From contig JAGTXO010000017.1 in the NCBI GenBank assembly GCA_019448385.1, positions 496,001 to 560,000 of the forward strand: a DNA stretch of 64,000 nucleotides, written 5' to 3'. The first letter of the stretch is position 1; every line of letters starts with the position of its first letter. The notes under the pieces were generated by a model, which saw nothing but the letters and a program-made list of their open reading frames with translations, was not told the DNA's origin and ran no database searches. This document shows, in pieces, positions 42,947 through 53,848 of this stretch. The translations under genes were made by a program, and so were the position numbers. Origin of the DNA: Diacronema lutheri. Its lineage: Eukaryota > Haptophyta > Pavlovophyceae > Pavlovales > Pavlovaceae.

Positions 42947-45680
42947 ATGCGCGCCACGATTGCGCTGCTGCTCGTCGGAGGAGCGCTCGGCGCGGTCGCG
43001 CCGGCGCGGACCGTGGCGCGCGCGCGTGCGACGGCCAGCATGGTGGCAACGCGCCCCGCTGCCGCCGCGCCGGCGCCGCCCGCGATCGGCGCTGACGACG
43101 TGCGCGCTGCGTCTGCGCTCGCGATGGAGGTCGTGACCGCGACGCCCTTCTCGGCGCGCGGCGGCGCGCGCGCGCGCAAGCGCGACCGGCTGCGCGCGCT
43201 CCTCGCGGTGTTCAGCGCGCCGCTGCGCGCGCTGCGCGTCGCGCGCGCCGCGTCGAGCGCCGCGGCAGACGCCTCCGCGCTGCTCAGCGAGGCGTGCGCC
43301 GTCGACGCGGCCGAGCCAGGCGGCGGCGGCGAGTGCGCCGACGCGGGGCTGCTGCGCTCGGGCGTGCGCGAGCTGCGCTCGCTGCTCGCGCGCACGGTGC
43401 GCACGGCAGCCGGAGGCGGCGGCGCCGCCGCCGGCGCGTACGGCGCGAGTGGCCTCGCGATGGAGGCCGGGTGGGAGGCGCGTGGGCAGGGCTCGGCGTT
43501 CCGTCGCACGATCGAGGTCTGGCGCTTTGCGCTCGCCGCGGTCGTCAAGGTCGTGCGCGCGAGCAAGGCGGCCAAGGCGGCGGTTGCAACGGCGGCTGAC
43601 GGCGCCGAGCCTTCGCCCGACGCGCTCGCTGAGGCGACGCGCGCGCGCGTCGCTGCGGGCACGTTCATCCGCGACGGCCTCCTCAAGCTTGGGCCGACCT
43701 TCATCAAGCTCGGACAGGTCGTGAGCACGCGCTCGGACATTCTGCCGAGGGACTACATCGACGTGCTCAAGACGCTGCAAGACGACGTGCCCGGTGTGCA
43801 CGAGCCGTCGCGCCCGCATGTCCCGCGCTGGGCGCGCGCGCTGAGCGCGCGCGCGCCGCACCGCACCGCCGGCTGGCCGGCGTGGCCGGCGTGGCCGGCC
43901 GCTCCCGCGCCCGCCCATTCCGCTGCCTCGCGCGCGCGCGTGCAGGCTTCTCGGGTGAGCGCGCGCGCGCGATCGTCGCCTCCGAGCTGGGCGCGCCGGT
44001 CGACACCATCTTCCGCGAGTTTTCGGACAAGCCGATCGCTGCCGCGTCCCTCGGACAGGTGCGACCGCGCCGCGCGGCGCTCGCCTCGCCGCGCGAGCGG
44101 CGGACGCGCGCGCGCCAACCGCCGCGCCTCGCCGCGCCGCGGCCGCAGGTGCACCGCGCGGTGCTGCTCAACGGGACGGAGGTGGCCGTCAAGGTGCAGC
44201 GCGCCGGGCTGCGCCAGCTCTTCGACCTCGACCTGAAGAACCTCAAGGTGCGCGCGCGCGCGCGCGCGCGCGCCCGCGGCACGCGCCGACGGCCGGCCGG
44301 CCACCCCGCGCCGACGCGACCGGTGCCCGCCACCCGCGCGACCGTCGGACGCGCGCGGCGCGGCGCGCGGCCGGCCGTCCGCCGCAGGTGCTCGCCAAGC
44401 TGCTCGACAAGCTCGATCCGAAGGCGGACGGCGCGGACCGCGAGTGGGCGGCGATCTACGACGAGAGCGCGCGGCTGCTCTACCTCGAGATCGACTACCT
44501 CAACGAGGCGCGCAACGCGCTTCGCTTCGCCGCCGACTTTTCGGCGCAGGCCGACGCGGTGCGCGTGCCGCGCGTCTTCCTCGAGCTGTGCACCGAGCGC
44601 GTCCTCACGATGGAGTTCGTGCCGTCGCTCAAGCTGACCGACGTGGCCGCGCTCGATGCGCTCGGCCTCGACCGGCCCGCGCTCGCGCGCACGGTCGCGC
44701 GCACCTTCCTCGAGCAGCTGCTGCGTTCGGGCTTCTTCCACTGCGACCCGCATCCGGGCAACCTGTGCGTCGACAGGTCGGGCAAGCTCGTCTTCTACGA
44801 CTTTGGGATGATGGACGAGCTGACGCCGCAGGTGCGCGACGGCTTCCGCACCTTCTGCATCGCGCTCTTCGGCGGCGGCCCGTACATCTCGGACGCACAG
44901 CTCGCGGCCAACTCGGCACAGCTCGTGCGCGCCGTCGCGCAGATGGGCATCCTCTCGCGCTCCGCCGACCGGCTCGCCGTGCAGAAGCTCGCCGCCTACT
45001 TCATCCGCTCGTTCAAGGACGCGCAGCTCGGCCGCGCGCGCCGCGCGCCCGGCACGATCAAGTCGACGCTCGGCGACGACCTGCGCACGCTGACGGACGA
45101 GTCGGTCTTCCGCTTCCCGCCCACCTTCACCTTCATCTTCCGCGCCTTCGCCTCGGTCGATGGCATCGGCAAGGGCCTCGACCCATCGTACGAGTTGGGC
45201 AAGCTCGCGCAGCCCTTCATCGAGCAGCTGACCGCCGACGAGAGCACGCCGCTGCAGAAGCTCGGCCAGGCGACGGGGCTCAACCTGCGCGACGTCGAGT
45301 CGGCGGTCACGTCGCCGCGCAAGGTCGCCTACATCGAGGGCACGCTGCGCGCGATGGAGCAGGGCGCGCTCAAGATCCGCGTGCGCGCGCTCGAGAACGA
45401 GCGCGCGCTCGAGCGGCTCTCGGCGCAGCAGGCGACGACGCAGGCCGTCGTCCTCGCCGCCGCCGCGCTCAACGTGGCCACGCTCGCGAGCGGCGCCGTC
45501 GCGCCTCGCCTCGCCTACGGCGCGGCCGCCCTTTTCGCCGCGCAGGCCGCGAGCCGCGCGCTCGGCGTGCGCAAGCTCGACAAGAAGCGCGCGCTCTACT
45601 CGGCGCCCGCGTTCGACAACACCGCGCTCGGCGGCAGCGCGCCGGCCGTCGACGGCGACGGCGACGCCGTCGACGTGTAG
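42947..45680 (+). CDS. ABC1/ADCK atypical kinase, probably plastid
   Basis: Four exons (42947-43793, 43946-44058, 44149-44247, 44388-45680), all GT-AG and phase-consistent, giving 783 residues. ABC1K proteins regulate prenylquinone metabolism and related membrane functions in mitochondria and plastids. The N-terminus [19 protein letters not shown] is signal-like, followed by a basic Ala/Arg stretch, which suggests secondary-plastid import. Family signatures are present: [19 protein letters not shown] (KxGQ, near 254); the Ala-rich AAASLGQ loop at 314-320 that replaces the usual Gly-rich loop; VAVKVQ with Lys335; [20 protein letters not shown]; catalytic FHCDPHPGN with Asp473; and YDFGMM with Asp491. 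The C-terminus has two hydrophobic stretches near 665-715 that could be membrane-associated. Confidence 0.9.
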
Positions 45681-45845
45681 CTGTGGGCACGGTGCAGGCA
45701 TGTGCCGTGCCCCCCCCCCCCCCCCTCCCTCCCTCCCCTTGCGCGGGTACTAGCGAAGTGACTGAACGACCAAACGTATGCACACGCGGGTCGATTTCGC
45801 TTCACGACGCGCCGCCAGCCGCACGCGCCGCACGCGCGACGTGCG

Positions 45846-46610
45846 TCACGCGCCGAAGCCCTTCTTCTTCGCGCCAGTGCTCTTCTTCTTCTTGCCCTCC
45901 TCCTTCGCCTTGAGGCGGCGCTCGGCGCGGTTGAGCAGCCCGAGCGATTCCTGCGCGCTCGTCATCGCCGCCTGCACCTCCTCCGGGCTCTTGCCTTGCG
46001 CCATCGCCTGTGATGTGCGGCGCATGACGACAAACTCGCCGAGGAACTGCTGCACGTCGCTGACCGGCACCGACGCCGCCGCGGCGATGCGCTCGATTCG
46101 CGCGAGCGCGTTGGCGCCGCCGGGAAGGAGGAGCGATGGATCCATGCGCTCCGCCGGCTCCATGTGCGAGCAGAACACCTCGTACTGCTTCAGCTTCTCC
46201 GTCGCCATCTCTGCCGCGCGCGCATCAATCTTGTCGGCCGCGCCCGGGATCTTGGCGGCGAACGCGGCGATGGAGCCGGCCTTGGTGATGACGCGCATCT
46301 GGAGGAGGAACTGCTCAAAGTTGAGCGTCCCATCGAGCATCGCCTTCTCCATCGCCCGTTGCTCCTCCTCGGACAGTTCGGGCAAGCCAGTCGCGCGGTT
46401 GAGGCCCTTGCCGATCGCGTCGCTCACGCCGCTCACGGCCTTCTCAAAGATGTTCATGCGCGCGGCGGCACGCGACGGCGCACCAGCCGCCGCGCTTCGC
46501 GCCGCCGCGCCGCGCGCCCGCGCCACCGCCGGCGGCGCGAAGCCGTCCGCGCACGCGAGCAGCGACAGCGCGATCGCGATGATTCGCGAGCGCACTGATG
46601 ACAGAGGCAT
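45846..46610 (-). CDS. Plastid SRP54 M-domain-like protein lacking the GTPase
   Basis: One exon, 254 residues. The start MPLSSVRSRIIAIALSLLAC is a signal peptide, followed by ADGFAPP, the Phe-containing cleavage context typical of secondary-plastid preproteins, then a basic Ala/Arg stretch. The mature part reads as an SRP54 M domain: LDGTLNFEQFLLQMRVITKA, GSIAAFAAKIPGA, EMATEKLKQYEVFCSHM, then RIERIAAAASVPVSDVQQFL and MRRTSQAM. In bacterial SRP54 the RNA-binding helix has RIARGSG; here it is RIAAAAS, consistent with loss of SRP RNA contact as in plant cpSRP54. No NG GTPase domain is encoded. The C-terminus is Lys-rich (EEGKKKKSTGAKKK). It is divergent from the DDM1 gene. Confidence 0.75.
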   Translation of the reverse strand: MPLSSVRSRIIAIALSLLACADGFAPPAVARARGAAARSAAAGAPSRAAARMNIFEKAVSGVSDAIGKGLNRATGLPELSEEEQRAMEKAMLDGTLNFEQFLLQMRVITKAGSIAAFAAKIPGAADKIDARAAEMATEKLKQYEVFCSHMEPAERMDPSLLLPGGANALARIERIAAAASVPVSDVQQFLGEFVVMRRTSQAMAQGKSPEEVQAAMTSAQESLGLLNRAERRLKAKEEGKKKKSTGAKKKGFGA

Positions 46611-46694
46611 CGTGCGCGCTTGCCTCGTTTTGCCCTTTTTGGGCGCGCAGCGAGGGCGCACAGAGGCGGGAGACGCAGCAGGGGGGCGGGCAAC
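46611..46694. promoter_or_regulatory. Short divergent promoter region
   Basis: 84 bp between the start codons of the SRP54-like gene (-) and the DDM1-type gene (+). It contains GTTTTGCCCTTTTTGGG and otherwise GC-rich sequence. No standard TATA box is seen. Confidence 0.5.
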
Positions 46695-47905
46695 ATGGCC
46701 GCGACGAGCGTTGAGGCCGAGTGCGAGCGCGAGCCGCCGGCGAAGCGGAGCAAGGCGGTGGACGCGCAGTCTGCCGCAGCCGCCGCTGAGGACGACGACG
46801 GCGACGCCGAGATCGCGATCGAGCTCGACGACAGCGCAGACGTCGACGCCTCGCCGAACGCCGGCGCGTCGCCGCCCGCGCTCACGGCGCACATGCTCGA
46901 GGAGGAGGCCAGCCTGGCGGAGGCGCGAGCAGCGGAGGACGCGGCGCTGCACCGTGCGCAGGCCGCCGAGCACAAAGCGATCAGCAAGCCCGCCATCGCC
47001 GCCAAGGTCCGCCGCCTCAACGAGCTGCTCGAAAAGTCCATCGTCTACTCGGTGACACGCATATCGCCGCGCGCCGCGCGCCGCGCGCGCGCCGCGCCGC
47101 ACTGCCACGCCGAGCGAGCATCGCCGCCGCACCACGACGCGCGGCTGCGCCATGGCGCGCGTTGTACCGGCCGCGGGCGCGCGCTCGCGCGCATGCCACG
47201 CAGCACCGGCCGCAAATGCTCAGAGAGTGCTTCGCAGCGGCGCGCGGCGGGCGCGGCACATGTGGCGGTCGCGAAAGGCCCCAGCGTATGCCGCGCGTGC
47301 GCGCAGGAAGGCGCACAGCTGCGCGCGGGCGCCCACCTGGCCGCGCACGCCACGGAGCGCCCCGCCGCCGGCCCGCGCCGGCGAGCGGCGTGTGCCGTCG
47401 CGTGAGCGGAGCGGCCCGGGGGGGGGGGGGGGCATTCTGCTCGAGCTGCCCGGCGACGCGTGCACCCCACGCCACGAGGGAGTGGACTGTCGCACCTCGC
47501 GCGCCGCGCGCGCCGGCTGCGACCCTACGCCGACGCCTCCTCCCTCCCCTCCCTCTTTGCCCTCCCCCTTCCCCCCCCCCCCCCCCCCTCCCCTTCCCTC
47601 CCCTTCCCGGTCGCGCTCGCAGGAGTTCCTCGCCAACAAGCTCAAGAACCCGACCGCGCACGTGCAGCTCGTCAAGGGCGATGGCGGCGCCGAGTCCGGC
47701 ACGGGCGCGGGCAAGTCCGTTGGCCTCGTGACGCAAGGCGCGCCGCAGCGCCCCGCGCGCGTCGCGCGGCCGCGTGTTCGTGCCCCGCGCGATGACGAAG
47801 GCGTGCCCCGCGCCTTCGCGCCGCTGCGCTCGCCCCGCCGCCGCCGCCGCGGCGCATCGCCTCCTTCCCGCTCGCGCACGCAACGGCCTGCGCGCACACT
47901 GACCC

Positions 47906-47936
<31 letters not shown>

Positions 47937-50082
47937 ACACACACACACCACCCCCCCCCCCCCCCCTTTCCTTAGGCATGGGCAAGCTGCCGCAGCCCGA
48001 GGCCATCAGCGGCGGGCAGATGCGCGACTACCAGCTCGTCGGTGTGCACTGGCTGACCGGCCTCTACGAGAACGGGCTGAACGGCATCCTGGGCGACGAG
48101 ATGGGCCTCGGTGCGGCAGCGCATCGCCGCGCGCCCCTCCGCGCACGCCACCACGCCCTTGGGGAAGTCGACGCGCGCGGCGGCCGCGCGCTGAGCCGCG
48201 TGGCCGCGCGCGCCACCCGCCGCGCAGGCAAGACGGTGCAGACGATCGGCTTCCTTGCCTTCTTGCGCGAGCGCGGCACGCACGGCCCCTTTTTGATCGC
48301 GGGGCCCCTCTCGACGATTGGCAACTGGCACAACGAGTTTAAAAAGTGGGCGCCCACTATTCCGTCCGTTGTCTACCACGGCTCCAAGGTGCGTGCGCGC
48401 ACACGCCGGCCGCGTCGGGCGCGCTGCCCGCTCACGCACGCGCCTCTGCGCCGCTGCGCGTACCCAACCCTGCCCCCCCCCCCCCCCCCTCCCCGACAAC
48501 ATGCTACCCTCCGCCCCCCCCCCCCCCCGCCTCTTCCCGCCTCCCCGCCTCGGCGTGCGCAGGAGGAGCGCGCGCAGATCCGGAGCGAGGCGATGCGCCA
48601 CCCCGGCAACCCGGCCTTCCCCGTCGTGATCACCTCGTACGAGATCATCTTGCGCGACTTTGCGGACCTGCGCAGGTGGGGCCGCCGTGGCGCGGGGCGG
48701 CGCGCAGAGCGGGCGGCGGGAACGCGCGGCGCGCGGCGCGCGGCGCGCCCACCGGGCTGTCGCGCCGCGCCCGCGCCGCGCCGCTGTGCACATCGCCATG
48801 CGGTCGCCATGCGCGCCGCGTGCCTGCGTGCGGCGCCCCCGCCCGCCGCTCACACCGCGCGCGCCTCCGAACGCGCCACGCGCGCCACGCGGCTGTTGGC
48901 GGGCGCAACCGGCCGCGGCGGCCGTGCACCCGTGCGTGCGTGCAGAATCCCGTGGAAGTTTCTGATTGTGGACGAGGGCCACCGGCTGAAGAACCTCAAC
49001 TGCCAGCTGATCCAGCGGTTGAAGAGCCTCAACTCGGGTAAGGCTCTTCAAATACCTGCGCACCAATTGACACACCTTTCCCGCCACGCCCTTACCCGCC
49101 CTGCGCTCTGCCGCCACGCCCTTTCCCGCCCTGCGCTCTGCCGCCATGCCCTTTTTCGCCCTGCGCTCTGCCGCTCCCGCGTGCGAATTCTCCTCGCGCC
49201 GGCGGCTCACCGCAGGCGCCGCCCATGCCGCGCCTCGCCCCCATGCGCACGCCTGTCCCCCCCCCCCCCCCCCCCTCCCACCTTCTCCTCTTTTCGCACT
49301 GTGCCCAGCCAACCGGCTGCTGCTGTCGGGCACGCCTCTGCAGAACAACCTCAAGGAGCTGTGGTCGCTGCTCAACTTCCTGCTGCCCGACATCTTCGAC
49401 GACCTCGAGTCCTTCCAGAGGTCAGCCGTCCGGATGACAATCGGGGATTGGCATGCGAATGGGATGCGGATGGGATGCGGATGGGATGCAATTGGATGCG
49501 GATGGGATGCGGATGGGATGCGGATGGGATGCGGATGGGATGCGGATGGGATGCGGATGGGATGTGGATCGAGCGCGCCTCGCGCAACATGCGTGTGCAC
49601 GTGCCACTGGCCATGGTGCCCGCACGCGCGCCCGCTTTTGACCCCTCGCTCACGCAGAACCCCCCCCCCCCCTTCCCAATCGCCCCCTCTAATATCCCCC
49701 TCTTCTATCCGCGCAGTTGGTTCGATTTCGACGTGACGGGTGACGAGGGGTCGCAGCAGATCCTTAAGCGGGAGGAGGAGGCGCAGGTGGTGACCAAGCT
49801 GCACCTCATCCTCCGCCCCTTCCTCCTCCGCCGGCTTAAAGCAGATGTCGACCTGTCGATCCCGCCCAAGCACGAGTACATCCTCTATTGCGAGCTCACA
49901 CAGCAGCAGCGCGATGTGTACGTCGCCGTGCTCGAGCGCGAGCTCGTCACGGCCAAGGGCTCGCTCCGGCTGCAGAACGTGCTCATGCAGCTGCGCAAGG
50001 TGAGGATGGCGGATTCGCCCCCCCCCCCCCCCCCCCCCAACTCACCTCCCTCTGGCGGCGCGACGGCTCTCACAAGCCCTAG

Positions 50083-50117
<35 letters not shown>

Positions 50118-50794
50118 AGGTGTGCAATCATCCTTACCTTTTCGACTGGCCAACTGACGAGCAGGGCGAGGAGCAGATTGACGAGCGCATCGTCAGCAGC
50201 TCGGCGAAGATGGTGCTGCTCGACCGGATCATGACGCGGCTGCGCGCGGAGGGCGGCCACCAGACGCTCATCTTCTCGCAGATGACTACTCAGCTCGACA
50301 TCTTGCAGGCACGCGCAACGCACGCACGCACGCGCGAGCGCAGCGGCAGCCGCCGCCGTGCGGGGCGCTGTGCGGGCGGCGTGTGCGCCGCCTGCACGCT
50401 GTGCGCGCACCGACACGCCCTACCCCCCCCCCCCCCCGCCCCGCCCGTATGGCTCAGGACTACTGCACGCTGCGCGGCTTCTCCTTTGAGCGGCTCGACG
50501 GCTCCGTGACGAATGTCGAGCGGCTCGAGGCGATGGAGCGCTTCAACAAGGGCGGCGTCGATGTCTTCCTCCTCTCAACGCGCGCGGGCGGCCTGGGCAT
50601 CAACCTCGTCGCGGCGGACACGTGTATTATTTACGACTCGGATTGGAACCCGCACGCGGACCTGCAGGCGCAGGACAGGTGCCACCGCATCGGGCAGAAG
50701 GAGGTTGTCCTCATCTTCCGCCTCACCACCACGGACACGGTGAGCGCCGCGCTGCACGCTCGCGCCGCGCCGCGCTGCTCGCCTTTCCGTGTGC

Positions 50795-50850
<56 letters not shown>

Positions 50851-51485
50851 GCCGCTGCGGCTCTGTGCGCCCGTCCGCCCACACGCCCCATCGCCCCGCC
50901 GTCCATCACGTGCGCTCGCGCATGCGCGGCGTGTGCGCGCACAGGTGGAGGAGCAGGTGCTCAAGGCGGCCAAGGACAAGCTCAAGCTCGAGCAGCTTGT
51001 CATCTCGAGGGGCAAGTACAAGATGGTTGGCGAGAAGACCGACAGGGACGAGAAGCTCAAGAAGCGCGAGCTCATCAACCTGCTCGCGTACGCCAACGCA
51101 GCGCCGGACACACTGCCCCCGCGGCCCGCCCTTCCTGCGCGCGCGCGCGCGTCCGCCGCGCTCCGCGCGTGCCCGCCCTTGGTTGTGCCTACCTGCCCCG
51201 ACATATGTGAGGGGGCCTTTCTTCCCGCGCCTTGCCTCCACCCGCGCGCGCAGCTACGACCCGTCAAAGTCTGCGCTCGGTCGCGGCGCGGACAAGACGA
51301 TCACCGACGATGAGCTCGCCATCGTGCTCGAGCGGCGCGCGGAGAGGGCGACGGACAAGGGCCATGGCTTTGCGCCCGTGGAGGCGGTCGTCTCCAAATT
51401 CGACCAGACGGCCAAGGAGACGGGCGACGCGTCGGGCGTGGACGGCGCGGCCGACGCGGTCGCGGCCACCGCAGCGCAAGCGTGA
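46695..51485 (+). CDS. DDM1: SNF2 chromatin remodeler of the DDM1/LSH (HELLS) family
   Basis: Twelve exons: 46695-47051, 47623-47710, 47976-48110, 48228-48388, 48563-48675, 48946-49037, 49309-49420, 49717-49999, 50120-50308, 50458-50739, 50945-51087, 51254-51485; 728 residues in consistent phase. Introns 2 and 9 use GC donors (GG|GCAAGT and CAG|GCACGC). DDM1/LSH proteins are ATP-driven nucleosome remodelers needed for DNA methylation and transposon silencing. An N-terminal acidic/coiled region leads to [20 protein letters not shown]. The SNF2 core has [16 protein letters not shown] (189-196 is Walker A), [12 protein letters not shown] (DEGH 294-297), [67 protein letters not shown] and [22 protein letters not shown] and the preceding REEEAQVV resemble plant DDM1 more than ISWI. 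The nuclear role is inferred from the family. Confidence 0.9.
47880..47970 (+). repeat. Poly-C and CA repeats in intron 2
   Basis: About 19 C, then about 13 CA units, then about 18 C, directly before the intron acceptor CTTTCCTTAG. Poly-C runs also precede the acceptors of several other introns of this gene and may serve as polypyrimidine tracts. Confidence 0.85.
49451..49570 (+). repeat. 11-bp minisatellite in intron 7
   Basis: About ten tandem units of GGGATGCGGAT, with one variant (GGGATGCAATT), inside the intron 49421-49716 of the remodeler gene. Confidence 0.85.
50793..50852 (+). repeat. CTG trinucleotide repeat in intron 10
   Basis: Roughly 18-19 uninterrupted CTG units inside intron 50740-50944. 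They are not part of the coding sequence under the exon model. Confidence 0.85.
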
Positions 51486-51858
51486 CGCGCTTGTTCGCCG
51501 CAGCGCGTCATCGTTTCGGCTCGTCACCGCGCTTGCGCCGCGCCGCATGGCAGCTGCGGCGACCGGCAGCGCCTGGCCAGTGTCTGACTGTACACCAATT
51601 AATGGCCATTTAATGGCCATCATTGAAACGTCACTCTAATTGATACTTTCAAGTTTCAACCCTTTCCGAAGTATGAGTACCCTTTTTCCCCCTCTTTCTT
51701 GTCTTTACTCTTTCTCGTCTTACTCATCTGGTCGGGCTCAGCGGCAGGGGCACAGGCGGTGCCATGGAGTTGGCACGCGCACGCGCACGTGTGCCGCTCA
51801 TGCTTAGTCGCTTCGCCTCCTCACCCGCGCTCGCTCGCTCCGCCTGCTTTGCGCGCAG
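51486..51858. other. Intergenic, relatively AT-rich
   Basis: Contains a palindromic AATGGCCATTTAATGGCCAT near 51601 and a long pyrimidine tract (CTTTTTCCCCCTCTTTCTTG and on, about 51685-51735) ending in GGGCTCAG. The tract looks like an intron 3' end but leads to no recognisable exon. Nothing corresponding to the first half of a bromodomain is found here. Confidence 0.5.
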
Positions 51859-52632
51859 CGCCGGCTCGAGGGCGGTGAGTACGAGAGACTCGACGACTTT
51901 GAGGAGGACGTGCGGCAGGTGTGGCTCACCTGCAGGATGTACAACAGGGAAGGCACGGACGCCTTCAAGAATGGCGAGGACCTCTCCGCGCTCTTCGAGC
52001 GCAAGGCGAGCGCGCTGCGCGCAAAGCTGGAGGCGCGTGCGGCGGCCGGGGGCGGCGGCGGAGGTGGCGGCAGCGCACAGCGGCGCGCGAGCAGCAAAGA
52101 CGGCGTGCTCGCGCAGATGCAGCAGATGCAGCAGACGATGGCTGCGGGGGGCATGGGCGGCATGATGGGCGGCATGGGCGCGTGCATGGGGATGCTGCCG
52201 GGCATGGCCGCAGGCGGCGCGCAGCAGCCGGCCGCGGCCGATACGAATGGCAGCGGTGCGGCGCATGGCGGGAAGGGCGCCAGGGCGGGCGCGGGCAGAG
52301 GGCCAAATGAGGAGATGAGCCACGCGATTAAGGCGACGCTCTCGCAGCAGATCGGCAAGCTCAAAGGCGGGCAGATGAGCAAGGTCATCGACATTATGAA
52401 GCGCGACCCGGGATTCGCGGCGCACGCGGCCGGCGGCGCGGACGGCGAGGCGCGCAAGCTCGACCTGGACGCGCTGCAGGGCGGCACGCTGTGGAAGCTC
52501 AACGACTACGTGACGGCCGTCAAGGGCGTCAACGCGCGCAAGAAAGTCGCGCCCATCTCGAAGTGCGAGCAGCTCGGGATGGCGAGGGCGCGCGCACAAG
52601 CATGGACGGGGGCATGGACGGGGGCAGACTGA
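51859..52632 (+). pseudogene. 5'-truncated BET (bromodomain + NET) gene fragment
   Basis: After an acceptor-like GCGCGCAG the frame reads RRLEGGEYERLDDFEEDVRQ, VWLTCRMYNREGTDAFKNGE and DLSALFERK, which is the C-terminal half of a bromodomain (helices B-C), including the conserved acetyl-lysine-binding position as Asn in YNREG. A Gly/Met-rich linker leads to a NET domain: EEMSHAIKATLSQQIGKLKG, MSKVIDIMKRDPGF, LDLDALQGGTLWKLNDYVTA. The first half of the bromodomain (ZA loop) and all upstream sequence are missing, so this is either a truncated duplicate or the 3' exon of a gene whose 5' part I cannot find. It is convergent with YJU2, with 17 bp between stop codons. Confidence 0.6.
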
Positions 52633-52649
52633 GAGGTGCGCGTGACGTT

Positions 52650-53741
52650 TCAGCGAGAGTGTGAGCCGCCGTCGCTGCTTGAGCCACCGTACGCGCTCAG
52701 GCCGAGAAGAGCCAAGCTTCCGCTCGCTGTAAGCCGACTCCCAGCGGCGGCGTCGGCGTGCGCGGAGCCGCTGGAGGCGCGCGTTGCCTCGGGGCGTACG
52801 TCCAGCAACGGCGGCGCCCCAGACTGTGGTGGGCCGCCAGCGGAGGTTGGGGCTGCGGCTGTGGCGGGCGCTTTTGGCTTCACGCGGAACGTCGGCCTGG
52901 TCCCAACTCCGCCAACGGGCCGTGATCGCGCCAGCGGCGGTTGTGGTGGCGGCTGCGAGGCTGGGGCAGGCGGCCCGCTGGCGCACGCGCCTGTGCCCAC
53001 CGCTGCGAGGGCTGCCTTGGCCCCGTCCGCCGGCGGCGCGCTGCTGGCCGGCGCCGCTGGCGCGAGGCTGCTGTCGTCGTCGCTGTCATCCATGCGCCGC
53101 ATGCGCTTTTGCCCAAAGATGCTCTGCACGATGGCCTCGTCGTCATCGTCGAGCTGAGGGAGCGCCGCCGCGTGCGCGTCTCCGCGCGCCTCCGGCTCGC
53201 CCTCGGGCTCGCGCTTCTGCGCGATGAGCTCGTCGATGCTCGCGGCATTGTTGCGCGCGTTCATCGTGCGTAGCTCGTCGAGCGCGTCGAGCGCGTCCAT
53301 CTCGTGCTTCGAGTCCTTGATCCGATTCTCGAGACGCTTCATTGCGTCCGTCCCGTCCTCCTCTGCGCGCTGCGCATGCGCCGCCTCGACGGCCGCCTCG
53401 CGGTCGCGCCACGGCTCATAATTGCGATGCGCGCCGGCCTCGGCAATATAGTCTTCGTTCTTCGGGTCGGTCTTGATGCAAAACTCAGCACGGCAGTTGG
53501 TGCAATTCATGTAGAAGCGGATGATCTTGATCCCGAGGTAGTCCTCGCCCTCGACGTTCTCGCGGCGCGAGTTGAACTTCTTGCCCTTGTACATGTACTC
53601 GCCGCACTCCTTGCAGCGGATGCTCATGGGCAACATCATGCGCACGACGAACTGGTCATTCTTCAACCGCTTCTTCCGCGGGATCTTCTCCGGGTCAAAA
53701 TCGGGCCCAAAGTACTTGTTGAGCACCTTGCGCTCGCCCAT
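52650..53741 (-). CDS. YJU2: YJU2/CWC16 splicing factor
   Basis: Single exon, 363 residues. YJU2 joins the spliceosome around Prp2/Prp16 action and promotes the first transesterification. The N-terminal half is strongly conserved: MGERKVLNKYFGPDFDPEKI, then PRKKRLKNDQFVVRMMLPMS, with a four-cysteine zinc site at Cys43/Cys46 (RCKECGEYMYKGKKFNSRRE) and Cys80/Cys83 (YMNCTNCRAEFCIKTDP), followed by NEDYIAEAGAHRNYEPWRD. The middle is a charged helix (MKRLENRIKDSKHEMDALDA). The C-terminal 150 residues are low complexity, Pro/Ala/Ser-rich, with SIFGQKRMRR. The chosen ATG at 53741 begins exactly at the conserved MGERKVLNKYF. It is divergent from the unknown gene at 53849. Confidence 0.92.
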   Translation of the reverse strand: MGERKVLNKYFGPDFDPEKIPRKKRLKNDQFVVRMMLPMSIRCKECGEYMYKGKKFNSRRENVEGEDYLGIKIIRFYMNCTNCRAEFCIKTDPKNEDYIAEAGAHRNYEPWRDREAAVEAAHAQRAEEDGTDAMKRLENRIKDSKHEMDALDALDELRTMNARNNAASIDELIAQKREPEGEPEARGDAHAAALPQLDDDDEAIVQSIFGQKRMRRMDDSDDDSSLAPAAPASSAPPADGAKAALAAVGTGACASGPPAPASQPPPQPPLARSRPVGGVGTRPTFRVKPKAPATAAAPTSAGGPPQSGAPPLLDVRPEATRASSGSAHADAAAGSRLTASGSLALLGLSAYGGSSSDGGSHSR

Positions 53742-53848
53742 GGTCGACGAGTCCTCCGCACGGGACGATGGCGGCCGTCCCACTCGATTTTGAAAGTTGT
53801 TGAAGCGAGAATCGCGCGGGCAGAATCAAAAATAATGGTGAACGTGCC
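53742..53848. promoter_or_regulatory. Short divergent promoter region
   Basis: 107 bp between the YJU2 start (-) and the next gene's start (+). AT-richer patches occur (TTTTGAAAGTTGTTG, AATCAAAAATAATGG). No clear TATA box. Confidence 0.45.
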
